From: Apus apus
Lineage: Eukaryota; Chordata; Aves; Apodiformes; Apodidae
Reading direction: 5' to 3'
Assembly (NCBI RefSeq): GCF_020740795.1
Contig: NC_067305.1
Coordinates: 1,922,001 to 1,986,000, forward strand
DNA length: 64,000 nt
Positions 9,985 to 21,300 of the stretch are shown piece by piece. Position 1 is the first letter of the stretch; the number at the start of each line of letters is the position of its first letter. Under the pieces are notes generated by a model. That model saw only the letters and a program-made list of their open reading frames with translations, was not told where the DNA came from and did not search any database. Made by a program: the position numbers and the translations under genes.

Positions 9985-12065
9985 GCAGCAACAGCTGCAA
10001 ACTGCCTGGATTCTCTTCTTTTTGGTCTTTTTATTATTGTTATTTGAAAAAAAAAATATATATATATACATCTATATCTCCTTTGCATCCCCCCCAGCCC
10101 ACCCTGAGCACCCTGCTCACCTGTGGGACTTCTTTGGCTTTTGTCTCCTCATCACTGCAGAAGATCTGTGCTGCCAGCCCTTGCCACCTCTGCACGGCCT
10201 CTCCAGGAAGATGGTTTTTTGATGTACCAGTATTTGCCTTGTCACAGCCTGAGGAACCAACCATTCCCTGCCCTTCCTTGCAAGAATCCTCTCCTGACCA
10301 TGGGTGGCCAAGCCTGACTTCCCCACCACGGTCAGCGCAGCCGGCACTGCTCCTCCTCCTGCCTCCCTGCAGAGCTCCCTGCCAAGTCCTCTCTCGCTGG
10401 AACAAACGTCAAGCAGAGCTTTCCTAGCAACTGGTGTTTACTCTCCTGGATGAATAACCTGGAATTTCTCACTCTAAGGGAAAATGCAGCCCCTAAATTA
10501 CCTGGTGCTCGTTGATAAACGGTGTCTGTGAAATCTACAGCCTGAGGAATCTTTGAGCTCACAGGGCTTGGCTGAGGGGGAGTGGAGCTCAGGTGTGAAG
10601 TGCCCAAGAGTCCTCACCTGCCTGGTTAGGACTGTTGTTAGGACTACAAGTCTTGCTTCCCCTGCTGCCAAAAGGTGGGAGGTTTTTTCGCCAGGTCTGT
10701 GTGCTTCAAAGGTGCAGATTCATCTCGTTTGGTTAATGATTGTTCACTCCAAGCCTGGCCCAGAGCCCTCTGGCAGCTCCTGAGGAGCTTTGCTGCCTTG
10801 GGCTTTGGGCCTGGCCAGTTGGGTGACGTTCACCCTGTTCCAGGTGGGCAGCACCAGATCCCTGTGTCCTCAGACTTCCATGGATGTGGCTTCCAGGTTT
10901 TGTGCTGACCCAAGGAATGTCCCACAGGACACACCTTGCCCTGGTGGGACAACTTTTTGTCAGGGCTCCCGGATGGAAGAGAGCTGCTGATCTTGGTGTG
11001 GGGGCCCCAGTGGTGTTTGGGAATGATTCTGTTACAGTGAATAGATTTAATTCTGCTTTCTGCTGATGTGCTTGAAATCCAGACATTTTCCAGGGGGGTC
11101 TGGAGGACCAAGACAAGTTGGTTACTCCTCATAACTGATGTTAGCTCTGCAGACCTGCTCTGTGTCCCTGTGTCCAGCAGCACTTCCCTTCCACACACAC
11201 CAGGGAGAGTGATTCTTGCCTTTCCCCACGGACCAGCTACAGGGAGGATGAAGCTGTTGGAGGGATTGTTGTGCCTGAGCTCACATCCAGCTTCTTCATC
11301 TCCATTCTGTGTGTGTACATCCCAAATCCTGGCACCTGAGCCATCCAACTCCCCTGTGATCCAAGCAGCAAAGGCTGCAGGTTTTTTCTCTCTTTCAGCA
11401 GTGAATTTTTTGTCAAAACTGGGAGGTCAGTTCCCAGTATTTTTTATAGTGAGTGAGTGTTCAAAAGTCTTTGGTTCTGAAGGTTTTGGCCAATGATCCT
11501 GGGAAGGACCAAGTGCTCCACTGTGGGGACCTGGGAGGTGTGGGGCACCCCATGGGGCAGACCCAGAGCTTGGCAGGTGGGTGGGTGGGATCCTGGGGGT
11601 GTTACAGTGTAAATGGAGTCACTCCAAATTCACACTGAGCAACTGGAAAACCGAATTGGCTCCTGGAAAGGGACAGGGAGGTTGTCCTGGCTGGGAGGAA
11701 TTGATTTGCAAGGGATGTTTAGAAAACTGTCTCTCCATGTGCCTTATCTAGTAACAGCTCAGAAGAACTCATCCTCCCCACCAGAACTTCCCAGTTGCTC
11801 TCTTGAGCTTTTCCTGTCTCATACTGTGAATATGAAGTGAAGCACAGCTTGGGGTCTGTGTGACACCTTTGTCACTGGGGCCAAAGTGAAAGCAAACATG
11901 ACTCAGAGGGCAGAGCCTCCCTCAGTGCCCCTTTGCAGGCACCTGCTGCAGAACCAGCCTGTCCCTGCCTCTGGGTATTTCACCTGCTCTGAACATGAGG
12001 GGTTGTTTGCTTGTATTTTTCCTGCAAGTGTGCAATGTGCTTGTGAGTAGGAATGCTTGAAGCCT

Positions 12066-12093
12066 TCTGAACACCCCCCCCCCCCCCCCCCCC
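12066..12093. repeat. Poly-C homopolymer in SCAMP4 3' UTR
   Basis: A run of about 28 C within the SCAMP4 3' UTR. It is a simple repeat whose length is probably both polymorphic and prone to sequencing error. C-rich 3' UTR tracts can bind poly-C-binding proteins; any such role here is inference. Confidence 0.9.
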
Positions 12094-12890
12094 ATCGTCC
12101 AGCTTTTAGGTGCCTTTGTCTTGTGTCAAGTGTCATTTGAAGTGTCCTTTGTCAAGAGAGTGATAAAGAACTGCCTGTTGATTAACTCCCTGGAAATGGG
12201 ATTGCACTGGGGGGGAGTGGGGGGAGGTTAAGGAGGCTGAACCCGAGGTTGGCCATCCTTGGAGGCCAGAACATGGTGCCCCCCCGTGTCCTGCCCCCTC
12301 CAGCCCTGCCCCTCACCAGCCTCAGCCTTTTGCCAATTTGTTTTCCCAAGTCCATTTGGTGTCTGTCCTTTGATAGCCTGTCAGGTTGGAGATGTCAAAG
12401 GAATGGAGAGGAGAAGCATTGCTGGGGACACTGTGCCCTGATGCTTTTCACTCTGGATAATCCAAGGGGCTGTTTGCAAGCACCCCCGTGCAGTCATTGA
12501 GGATGCTGGGTGCAGGAGAAGGGCTCCTCAGGAGCCTGCCCACCAAGATGGTCAGAGCCAGACACCAAAATTGCCCCCCCTGAGTCTCATCACTGCCTGA
12601 GATCTCTCCAGAGCTCACATGAACCTCTCTGGATGGGATCCCTCATCCCCCCTCCATCCCCTTCCATGCCAGAAACTAACTCCAGAAAGTTGACTCAACG
12701 TGCTGCTCATTTTTTTGGATTCTGTATGTTGGTTTTTGTTTACATGATATTCCTAAGACTTCTTAACACCATTTCACCTGGACCTTGGCTCCTGGGCTTG
12801 TTGGGCCTCACGTGGCGTGTTCGTGTGTGATGTTTCATGTCACTCGTGGGGCTCTGGGTTTTGTTTCTGTTTTGTTCCTGATCACAAGAC

Positions 12891-12896
12891 AATAAA
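12891..12896 (+). terminator. SCAMP4 polyadenylation signal
   Basis: AATAAA in the context ACAATAAATGC, followed about 40 bases later by a GT-rich stretch (GAAGTGTGTCTGTTC near 12934). Together these make a standard cleavage and polyadenylation site, with cleavage expected at about 12910-12920. Confidence 0.8.
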
Positions 12897-13149
12897 TGCT
12901 CATCCTGCGCTTGATGACAAGAAGTGGCCGAGCTGAAGTGTGTCTGTTCCTAGGTAACCAGAGTTAGCTGGCACAGGGAGATGGCGAGATCCCTTTTCCT
13001 CCCAAGTCTCCCACCACGTGTTGTTGTTTTCCCTGAGCAGAGCAGCAGGTTGGGGGGTGAAGCTCATGCCCTGTGCTGGGACTGGCGGCAGTGGCACCTT
13101 GTGCTTCGTGCTCTGACAGGTGCCTGGAAAGGGATTCACACGGGGGGGG

Positions 13150-13512
13150 GGGTTGGCAGGGACCTCTGGAGATCACCCAGCCCAACCCCTGCCAGAGCAG
13201 GATCCCCTAGAGCAGATCCCACAGGAACACATCCAGGTGGGGTTGGAATGTCTCCAGGGATGGAGACTCCACAGCCTCCCTGGGCAGCCTGGCCCAGGGC
13301 TCTGTCACCCTCAGAGTCAAGAAGTGTTTCCTCATGTTCAGCTTGACCCTCCTGTGCTCCAGTTTGTGCCCATTGCCCCTTGTCCTGGCCCTGGGCACCC
13401 CTGAGCAGAGTCTGGCCCCATCCTCCTGCCACCCCCTGGAGATCTTCACCAGCACTGACCAGATCCCCCCTCAGCCTCCTTTCCAGCCCCAGCTCTCCCA
13501 GCCTTTCCTCAC
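13150..13512 (-). mobile_element. CR1 LINE 3' fragment, antisense
   Basis: Read on the minus strand it has the CR1 order, ending near GGTTGGGCTGGGTGATCTCC. On the plus strand GGGATGGAGACTCCACAGCC and TGGGCAGCCTGGCCCAGGGC are visible. It fills most of the gap between the SCAMP4 polyadenylation site and the CSNK1G2 CpG island, and ends right at the island's edge. Confidence 0.9.
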
Positions 13513-13756
13513 CCCAGCCCCCTCAGCACCTCCGTGCCGGTGCCCGCGGCTTCCGCGCCCCACAGGCTACCCAGCCCCGGGGTACCTCCGGGGGGCTGTA
13601 GGGGGGTGTCCCCGCAGGCCGCCGGGCAGCAGGGGGTTAAGGGCAGGCCCCCCCCGGTCGCCGCCGGGGCCGCACGAACCGCCCCCCCCTCCCTCCTCCC
13701 TCCTCCCTCCCTCCCGCCGCTCCCGCCTCCGCCGCCCCGCCCCGCCTCCCCCGTCT

Positions 13757-13766
13757 GCGCATGCGC
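13757..13766. promoter_or_regulatory. NRF-1-type site GCGCATGCGC
   Basis: A perfect 10-base palindrome, GCGCATGCGC, in the core of the CpG island and just upstream of the presumed start region. This is the known core of the NRF-1 recognition sequence and is common in housekeeping promoters. Function is inferred from the motif alone. Confidence 0.6.
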
Positions 13767-13799
13767 CGAGCTCCGCCGGGGGCCTCTCGGCGGCGCCGG

Positions 13800-14016
13800 G
13801 CTCGGTATTCGCGGAGCGCGGTTGCGCCGCTGGCGTGGCGGGGCGCGCGCGGCCGCCGGGGGGACCCTGCGCCGGCGGCGTAACGCTGGGGCTGGCTCGG
13901 CCGCTGCCCGCCGAGCGGCGACGGGAGGCGTGAGGAGAGCCGGGCCGGGGGGCGCCGCCATGGGCAGGCGGCCGCGGGGCAGCGGCAGCGCGGCCCGCCG
14001 CTGAGCGCCCGCCCAG
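13800..14016 (+). other. CSNK1G2: CSNK1G2 non-coding first exon (5' end approximate)
   Basis: A GC-rich segment ending in the donor CCCAG|GTAACC at 14016/14017. The first CSNK1G2 coding exon lies 30 kb downstream and has an acceptor but no promoter-like sequence before it, so an upstream non-coding exon is required; this CpG-island donor is the clear candidate. The left boundary is a guess. Confidence 0.55.
13960..14004 (+). CDS. Upstream ORF of 14 codons in the CSNK1G2 leader
   Basis: An ATG in an optimal initiation context (GCCGCCATGG) opens a short frame, MGRRPRGSGSAARR, that stops at TGA 14002-14004, twelve bases before the splice donor. If exon 1 is joined to the acceptor at 43922, this frame is the same as that of the kinase, separated by the TGA and 23 open codons. 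Such a strong upstream start would be expected to limit kinase translation unless transcription starts downstream of it. Translation itself is not shown. Confidence 0.5.
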   Translation: MGRRPRGSGSAARR

Positions 14017-15769
14017 GTAACCGGGCCTTTGGGGGGATGGGGGGGGGGGTGGGTGACGGCTGTCGCTGCGGTTCTGCTTCCCCCCGGGCTGGGACCGGGC
14101 GGTGCCTCAGGCCGGGCTCGGGGCGCGGGGGAGGCCGCGGGAGGGCCCGGAGGGCGGGAGGGGCCGTGGGGGGGGGGGGCTACAGGGTAAGGTAGGTGCC
14201 CCCCGCCCCTCCGGGGGGAGGCCCAGGTTTGGCTTGGGAGGGCTGAGGGAGTGGGGGGATGGTGGAGCTGAGGGGGATTCGGGGGGCTCAGAGGGGCCCT
14301 GGGGGGCTGGAGGGCCTGAAGTGCTCGGGTTGGGCCGAGGGGCTGAGGGCTCCCTCCCTCCCTTCCCCCCCAGTTTAGTGGCTCTGGGGAAGGGGTCTGG
14401 GGGTCCACCCGAGATGGCGACCCCCCCCCCCCCCCCAGGGCCCCTCTGAGGCAGGGTCGGGGCCGGGGATGGGGTCGGGCCTCCCCCGGCTGTGTTCCTG
14501 GGGCCTGCACCCTCCTCTGGCCTGCCTGCTGGAGCCCGAGCCTCGCAGGATGTTGGCTCCTTTGTATGTGGCTTTCCTCTCTCCAGAGGAGTTGGGAGGT
14601 GTTTATTTGGGGAAAGAGACTGTGTTGAATCTGGTATTTAAATAGCTTTTCTTTTTCTTTTTTCTTTACCGAAGTGGGTGAGGATGAATGTGAGAAACAG
14701 GAAAAATACCCTCCCCCTTCTCCCACCCCCCCCCACCAGACAGGAGCTGACTTTTAACTGTTCCTGAGGCAGCCAAGAGGAGAGCTTTGCAGAGGAGAAG
14801 CAGCTCCTGTGGAGCTGGGCCACCAGCCTGTGGCTCTTCTTTGGTGCCTGGCAGAGGAGAACTGAGGGAGGCCCTGGGATGTAGGGAGGGGAGGCAAATA
14901 ATGTGAAGTTGTGGGGATGTTCAGGAAGGTGCCTTTTCTTTTGAGGAACTGCTTGTGGTCTGGGCATCGTGGGGACCTGCTGTCTTAGGTGCATTTCTGA
15001 AGTTAAAAATGTGAAGTTGGTTGGATCTCTTTCACACTGCCATGAAATGAGTCTGTTCTGAACAACCTGTGCTGGACCCGAGTCAACCTGCCTGTAAAAC
15101 ACCTGGCTTGTGCACCCTGTCTTGGGAAGCTGCCTCCTTAACTAACCTATTTGTTTTCCTTTCGTACAACAAGTGGTTGGATGTCTGGAAAGGAATTCTG
15201 AGGGGTGTGTTAAGCTCATCTGCCAGCTGGACTGTCCTGTCATCCTGCCGTGCCCCATCTCCCCACTGCCAGCACAGAGGTTTAAACATTGGGCCTTATA
15301 TAACAGACTGGAGAAAAACGTTTGGTGTTTGCCAGTGTGTCTGAAAAAGAATTGCTGTAAATTAGGGCAGGAGGCCTCCATGGGGATGATGTGGAGAGAG
15401 AGGCCTTCTCCATGGCAGGGTAGGCTTGGCTGCTGGGAGGAACTTGCCAAGGAGGTGTTGGTTTTGTTTTAATTTGGTGCGTTGCTGATGGGAATGTTGT
15501 TGGGTGGTGGTTTTGTCTCTGCTTGGCTCCTTTTTGGGCCTCTGGTGGGTTTGTGGTGCAGATGAGGATGGTCTAACCCTGATCTGCTGCCTGGCTGGTG
15601 GCACCTTCACTCAGGTCTGTGGTGGTGGACACACCTGAGGAGCCCCCAGGTCCTCCTGGGGGGGAATTGGCTCATTTGCTTGTAGAGATGAGATGGCTGT
15701 CCCCCCATGCCAGTCTGCCTCAGGATCTGATCTCTTCCTTGTTAGCTGGCAAATCTGTAAGGCCTTAGA

Positions 15770-15819
15770 AAATCATAGAATCATGGAATGGTTTGGGTTG
15801 GAAGGGACCTTAAAGATCA
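15770..15819 (-). mobile_element. CR1 LINE 3' tip, separated from its body by a nested insertion
   Basis: On the plus strand, AATCATAGAATCATGGAATG and GGTTTGGGTTGGAAGGGACC, then TTAAAGATCA: the reverse complement of a CR1 3' end. It is interrupted at 15819 by another CR1 copy. The expected continuation (CATCCAGTTCCAACC) appears at 15985, so this is the outer element of a nest. Confidence 0.88.
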
Positions 15820-15977
15820 CAGAATCGCAGAGTGGGGGTGGTTGGAAGGCACCTCTGGAGATCATCTGGTCCAATCCCCTGCCACAGCAAGATCCCCCAG
15901 AGCAGATCCCACAGGAACGTGTCCAGGTGGGTTTGGAATGTCTCCAGGGATGGAAACTCCACAACCTCCCTGGACAG
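15820..15977 (-). mobile_element. CR1 LINE fragment nested inside an older CR1
   Basis: On the plus strand it begins CAGAATCGCAGAGTGGGGGT, contains TCTGGAGATCATCTGGTCCA and GGGATGGAAACTCCACAACC, and stops at CTGGACAGCTT. It belongs to the lineage with the GATCTGCTCT block. The outer element is split around it, with similar 8-base ends (AAAGATCA at 15812-15819 and TAAGACCA at 15979-15987), consistent with a target-site duplication. Confidence 0.85.
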
Positions 15978-16270
15978 CTTGTAAGACCATCCAGTTCCAA
16001 CCCCCCCTGCATGGGCAGGGACACCTCCCACCAGCCCAGGTTGCTCCAAGCCCCATCCAACCTGCCCTTCAACACTGCCAGGGATGGGGCAGCCACAGCT
16101 TCCCTGGGCAACCTGGGCCAGGCTCTCACCACCCTCACAGCAAAGAATTTCCTCGCCTCCTAATGTCCAACCTAAATATCCCCTTTTCCAGTTTTAATCC
16201 ATCACCCCTTGTTCTCTCAGTATAAGCTCTTATCCAAAGTCCCTCCCCAGCTTTCCTGGAGCCCCTTAAG
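15978..16270 (-). mobile_element. Body of the outer CR1 LINE fragment
   Basis: On the plus strand, CATCCAGTTCCAACCCCCCC, TGCATGGGCAGGGACACCTC, CCAGCCCAGGTTGCTCCAAG and onward to CAGCTTTCCTGGAGCCCCTT. It is the same subfamily as 5020-5414 and 9306-9682 and forms one element with 15770-15819. Confidence 0.9.
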
Positions 16271-18242
16271 ATAATGGTTCAAATCACTCACTGCTGTAGC
16301 TCCTCTACAAAACCAGCTGCTGCCCTGGCTTGTTCTCACATCCAGATGACTTGGGGGGCAGTCAGTGCTGCTTGCAGGGGAGACTCTTTTTTTTTTTCTG
16401 GGCAGTTTCTCTGGGCACACTGAATGGGGCTCTGTGTTCCTGCCCTTGCAGCGTGGTTTCTGTTTGGTTTTCTTGTTGCAGTGCTCTTCAGAAGAGCCAC
16501 TGGAGAGGAGGAAGTTGGCACTTGCAGTTCAGCAGGTTCCTGGATTCTGCCCTGCCAGTGCTTCTCTCCGCTGGGGTCTGTCCGTGGAGAGGCTTCGTGT
16601 TGCCTCTTGCTTTGTATTCCCTCTCCGAGCTCCTGTACAGCCCGGGTGTTGTCAAAACTGTGAATACAGGAGTGACTCAGCGGATCAATGGGAATGACAT
16701 GAGGGTTGTGCTCACGGACAATCAGTATTTTTCCCCCCACCCCCTCTCAGCCCCACTGGGCTGGAAGAGAGATGGCCGAGAGCAACTGCCAATAAACATG
16801 TTTACTGGCCTAGGGCCTGACAGTGCTCTGTAGGCTTCTCCCCCCAACCCCTGTGGTTTTCCTGGCTAGGAGGAGCTCTGAGGAGCTGTGCTGGAGCAGC
16901 AGTCCTTTGCTTTGACTGGTCCATCCAGGTGTGTGCCTGGTCTGGGGGCATACAGGCTGCTGAATGACCAGTCCTGGTGTGAGCCTGTCTGGGTGGGAAG
17001 GTGTTCAGCTCTGCTTTTCAGAGAGGGAAACTGCAGCACTAAAGGCTCATCTGAGATGGTAAGGAAGCCTCAGGTGGGCAGCAACCTCTGCTGTGCTTTG
17101 GCTCCTTCCTGGGGTGTGCAGGAGAGGTGCAGGTGGGCTGTGGCAGAGACACCCAGCAGGGCTGGTTAACCTGGCATTGGGTTCCACTGCCCAGGATCCA
17201 GGTTTACCTGGGGCAGCTTTAAACTGCCTTGGGAGTGAAATCCCCTTCCCTCATCGTGCTGCTGAGAGGGGAGACTCTCGGGTGCCATCAGGGCAGCTTC
17301 CTTTGTGTGCTCACACCAGCTTTTTGCTCAGTGCTGTGGGAACAGCTCTGCCCACAGCCCTGGCATTGTGCTTCGACTCAGCCAGCTTGGCTTGTCCTGG
17401 GCACAGTGAGGAGCTATGGGCCCAGATGTGGGGTGGCTTGGACACTGTTTAAAGCCACAGTGAAACCCTGTCAGCCAGGAGGGGAAGGAGGTCTCAGCAA
17501 CTCTGGGATTCTGCTGGAGAACAAGTTATCAAAGCTGTGCTCTTATAAATAGTTTTAGGTTTTTATTGGAATGGATGTTTATACATCCTCCTGGCTGGCT
17601 GTGTCTTTGGTTGGTCCATGGCTGTAGAGAAGTAGAGTTCAGTTGTGAGGAAAGAGTAAAGGTGACTTTCTACCAGGGCAGCTGAGTATTCAGAGTATTC
17701 AGGCTCTCAGTTCAGCCCCCAGATTTGTGCTACTGCCTTCCACCTCCTGGGGAGTGCTCCTGAATCCCTTCACAGGGATTCCTTCCTGTTGCACAGCCAT
17801 CCCCTTGCATGTTACCTTGATTCTTTATTCCTAGTAACTGGCTTAAAAAAATAAAATCTTGCTGCAGAGAACATGTCCAGCTGAGATGTCCCAGGGCAGC
17901 TCCTGCCTTGTCTTTAGTGCCCCATCAGCTGCTGGATGGCTGGAACACAGGGCTGCTCCTCAAGGCTTGTCAGTGTCCCACGGTGCTCAGAGCTGTGATC
18001 TCCACTGCTCTGAGCCCTCCCAGCCCTGCTGTTCTTGGGAGGGAGAGATGATACTGGGGGTGCTGGGTGCAAGTGCAGTGTCTGTAAAACCACAGTGTGT
18101 CTGTCTGTCTGTCTTCCGCTTGCTGCGATGTGACGTTGCAGCAGATTGTGCCCTCGATAAGCACTGAGGTGATCCCACCTTCTGCCTTTAGGGAAGGATC
18201 CTTCAGGTATGTTGAAACTTGTAGGTAAGACTCTGTAGGGTG

Positions 18243-18357
18243 TCTTAAAACTTTGAGCAACCTGGTCAAGTGGAAGCTTCCCCTGCCCAGGCAGTGGGTG
18301 GGTACTAAATGATCTTTAAGGTTCCTCCAACCCAAACCATTTTATGATATGATTTTA
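18243..18357 (+). mobile_element. Short CR1 LINE 3' end
   Basis: TTTGAGCAACCTGGTCAAGT, CCCCTGCCCAGGCAGTGGGT and AAATGATCTTTAAGGTTCCT, then CAACCCAAACCATTTTATGA. Only the last ~115 bp of the element is present. Confidence 0.85.
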
Positions 18358-21300
18358 CAAAAATGCTGTAGAGAGCAAGTCATTCATGATTTTTTCACAG
18401 CTCATAGTAAGGAGAGTTTGCTCCTGGAATAGAGGAGTGCAGTTAGTTCTGGCAAGACTTTAAATTTGCTTCCTTGGTTCTATAAAGATGATGGACAGAA
18501 GTTTACCATGTGTCCAGGAGGATTTCCCAGTGCCCACAAAGTCTGTATTCTTTTGCTGGAAGGTTGGTGACAGTTCAAGCAGTTCCCTGTTGACACCTGC
18601 TTTCTCCACTGCAGTCAGACCCACGTCGCTTGAAAACTTGCAGATAAACATTCTCACTTGTAGGAAATGAAGGTCTCTTATGGTCACCTGTGACAGTAAA
18701 ACCAAGAGCTCTCATGAGCTCATCTGCTAAAAAGATTTGCACTAAGATGATGACGTGAGGAGTCCTGGAGTCCTCTCCTGTGAGGTCTGAATGAGCTGAG
18801 CCTCAGGCCTGGGAAGGCTGAGATTTCTGTGTCTTCTTCAGCACCAGAAGAATGCAGAGTGAAGCCCCAGCCCTCTGGTGGGATTTCTGAAATCCAGCTG
18901 GGAAACACTGTTTTGTTTAGTGTCTGTGGGACAGAGGTGGCTCTGGCGTGAGCCGAGACACTGCTGCAGTCAGGGCTTAGAAATAAGGTGCTCCTTGGGC
19001 TGCCAGAGTGTCTGAGACACCAAGAGTCTGGAGGAAAGAAGTGTTATGTTTTCAGTCATTCAGTTTTACTCACCCACCAGCCGAGGAGTGTCCTGTAGCC
19101 CTTTGTTATTTAATGTTATGTAAGGGTTTTAATGAGGGAGGCCTGGCTTTTGCTTTGTAAATGGAGAGTCAGACAGTTGGCAGGTGATGCGCAGGCTTTG
19201 TCAGCCTGAGAGGGAAACAACAGGGATTAAGCTTGGTCTTGAACTTAAGTTTGTGGAGCTTTCCTTTGGAATAGCTTTGCAGCCCCACTGGTCTGCAGCC
19301 CAGCAGACCTGGGCAGGAGGAGCAGCACTGGGAGGGGTCTGTGGGCACCCCAGGAGCACAGCCATTTCCCTGGGGATTCATTCCTCTTCCCAAGCCGGAG
19401 AATGGGTAGTCTTGCTACGAGTGGCTGTTCCTGGGTGTGGGGGGCTGGATGGTGGGCACTGAAATGTCAGTAGTAATTCAATTTAAACCAGAATGGAGGG
19501 GAGATGGTTCTGTGCCCCTCAGAAGCTCCATTCTTACGGACTAGTTAGTTGTCAAGTAGAAAATCTTGCTGCTTTTTGCTTTTGAGCTAGCAACTGGGGA
19601 ATAAACAACAAAGCAAGAAACCCTTTTTCCTTTTTTTAGCACGGGCTGTTGGCAGTGATGAAGTTTATACTCCTGCCTGGTTTCCCCAGTTTGATGCAGG
19701 GGGAGGATGGTGCTTTCCAGCACCTTCTGTGCCATGTGTGTGGGCGAGGAACAGGCAAAGGTGCTCCTGGAATCCCCCTGCCCCCAGCTATCCTGGTTCC
19801 TCTTATCTCAAACTTAGGTTTGAGTTGTCAAGTTTTTGTGTTCCCAAGTACAGAGAATATCAAGGGCAAGACTTAAGTGCTGGAAGCAGAGATGTGGTCT
19901 GTGTGTTGGAAGGGGCTGTGGAGCAGCAGTAGCCTGTGGTGGGACTGGGGTCAGCGTGCCATGGGATGAGGCACCAGGGATATTGGTGCTGACAGGTACA
20001 GACTAGTCTCTGCATTGAGCCTTGGGAATTCCTGCACGAACTTGCTGGAGCTCGTTGCTCATTGGGCTTCAGCTGCTGGGGAAGGAAAAGGAAGTGCTTG
20101 GAGGGATGGAGCTGCAACAGTTCCTGCAGGGTAACTTGCAGCTGATTTTAAACCCCTGCTGTTTTCATAAAGGTGTCTGCCTGATCAGAGATCCTGAGAC
20201 GAGATTGTCAGAGTCCCCAGCAGGTCCTGCAGCAGAAGGTGTTTTCAGTGCAGGGAAGTGAGTAGAATGAGGAATCCCAGCAGGGCAGACAGACCTCACG
20301 GCTCTCCATCTCACACGATAGCTGGGGATGTTGCCAGGGAGCAGTTCTCTGCTGCTCAGGTCCCTCTCCTCCCTCCCTGGCCTGCTGCTTGGAGCTCGGG
20401 GAGCCCAGGTGCTCCTTGGGCTCACCAGGTCTGCAGGCGCCAAACCTGGGGGGTAGCAGGGAAGCTCATTTGACACCCACCACGCTGAATGTGTGGCTAA
20501 AGCTCTTGGGGTAAATCTGTTGTGGCATTTTGCTGTGGAGAAATGCCGGGCAGAGCCCTTGCCTTGGAGCAGACTCTGCTTTCAGGTGGGTTTTGGCAGG
20601 GGCTCCTTTGCCTGGGCCATGAGGGGCAGACATGGGCCTGCCTTCAGCTGGGGGGTGGGAGCAGCGTGGTGGGGGCTCAGCAGCCCCAGGGCAGGGCTGC
20701 TCTGTGGGGAGGCCAGGCTGGCCCTGCAGGGTTGCAAAGCCATGGCAGGAGCCCTGAGTGGGAAATGCCCACAGCCTCCCGGAGCCCAGGTGCAGCCCTT
20801 CAGGTGTACTCACCTCATTGCATTCTTCTTTTTTCTCCTTGCCTTTCTCTCTCCTGTTTATTGTGCTGACATCTCTCTGACTTCTTGGGCTCCTACCTTG
20901 CTGAGCTATTTTCTTGCAAGAGCCAGCACGTCCGTCAGGGAGCTGGGCTGCCTGCACAGCAGGAACAGCCTAGAGCAGCTTTAGCACCAGAGAGATCAGT
21001 TTGCCAGGCACGGCTGGGTGGAAAGGTGGGAGCCTTTGAGAAGGGGGCTGGTGCAACCAACGGGGGGAGGACAACATGTGCAGATGCCCTCACTGCAGTC
21101 TGGATAGCACCCTCTGTTCCCGGCAGATCTACTCCAATCCTCTGAGTACATGTAAGCACAGACCTGGAAATGAGACTCAAAATAATCCTGTGCAGAGGGT
21201 GCACTGCAGGGGGCTGGGCTCGGTGACAGCAGAGACCCGTGGTGTGATGATGCCACAAGCAGGGGACAGTTCCCACTGCTGCCTGTGGGCCTGGCAGGGA

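Larger units (their letters stand above)
9985..12915 (+). other. SCAMP4: SCAMP4 3' UTR
   Basis: About 2.9 kb of non-coding sequence follows the stop and runs to the AATAAA at 12891. It contains a poly-A/(TA)n patch near 10046-10070, a poly-C run at 12066-12093 and no CR1 copy. That absence contrasts with the CR1-rich introns on either side and fits a mature mRNA region under constraint. No open frame in it resembles a protein. The exact cleavage site is an estimate. Confidence 0.75.
13520..14530. promoter_or_regulatory. CpG island promoter of CSNK1G2
   Basis: GC content and CpG density rise sharply here against all neighbouring DNA. The densest part (about 13640-14020) contains repeated GC boxes (CCCCGCCCCGCC near 13735-13747) and an NRF-1-type palindrome. 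There is no TATA box, which is typical of a broadly expressed gene. It begins only about 600 bp after the SCAMP4 polyadenylation site and lies just upstream of the CSNK1G2 first exon. The transcription start itself cannot be read from sequence; about 13780-13830 is my estimate. Confidence 0.85.

Noticed and set aside
13509-14726. Minus-strand open frame of 405 codons over the CpG island
   Set aside because: GC-rich promoter DNA lacks stop codons by composition; the peptide is proline/alanine/arginine low complexity with no domain.
17830-17860. AATAAA within the kinase first intron as a premature polyadenylation site
   Set aside because: A single hexamer without a clear GT-rich downstream element or an upstream intronic exon; such matches are expected by chance in 30 kb.
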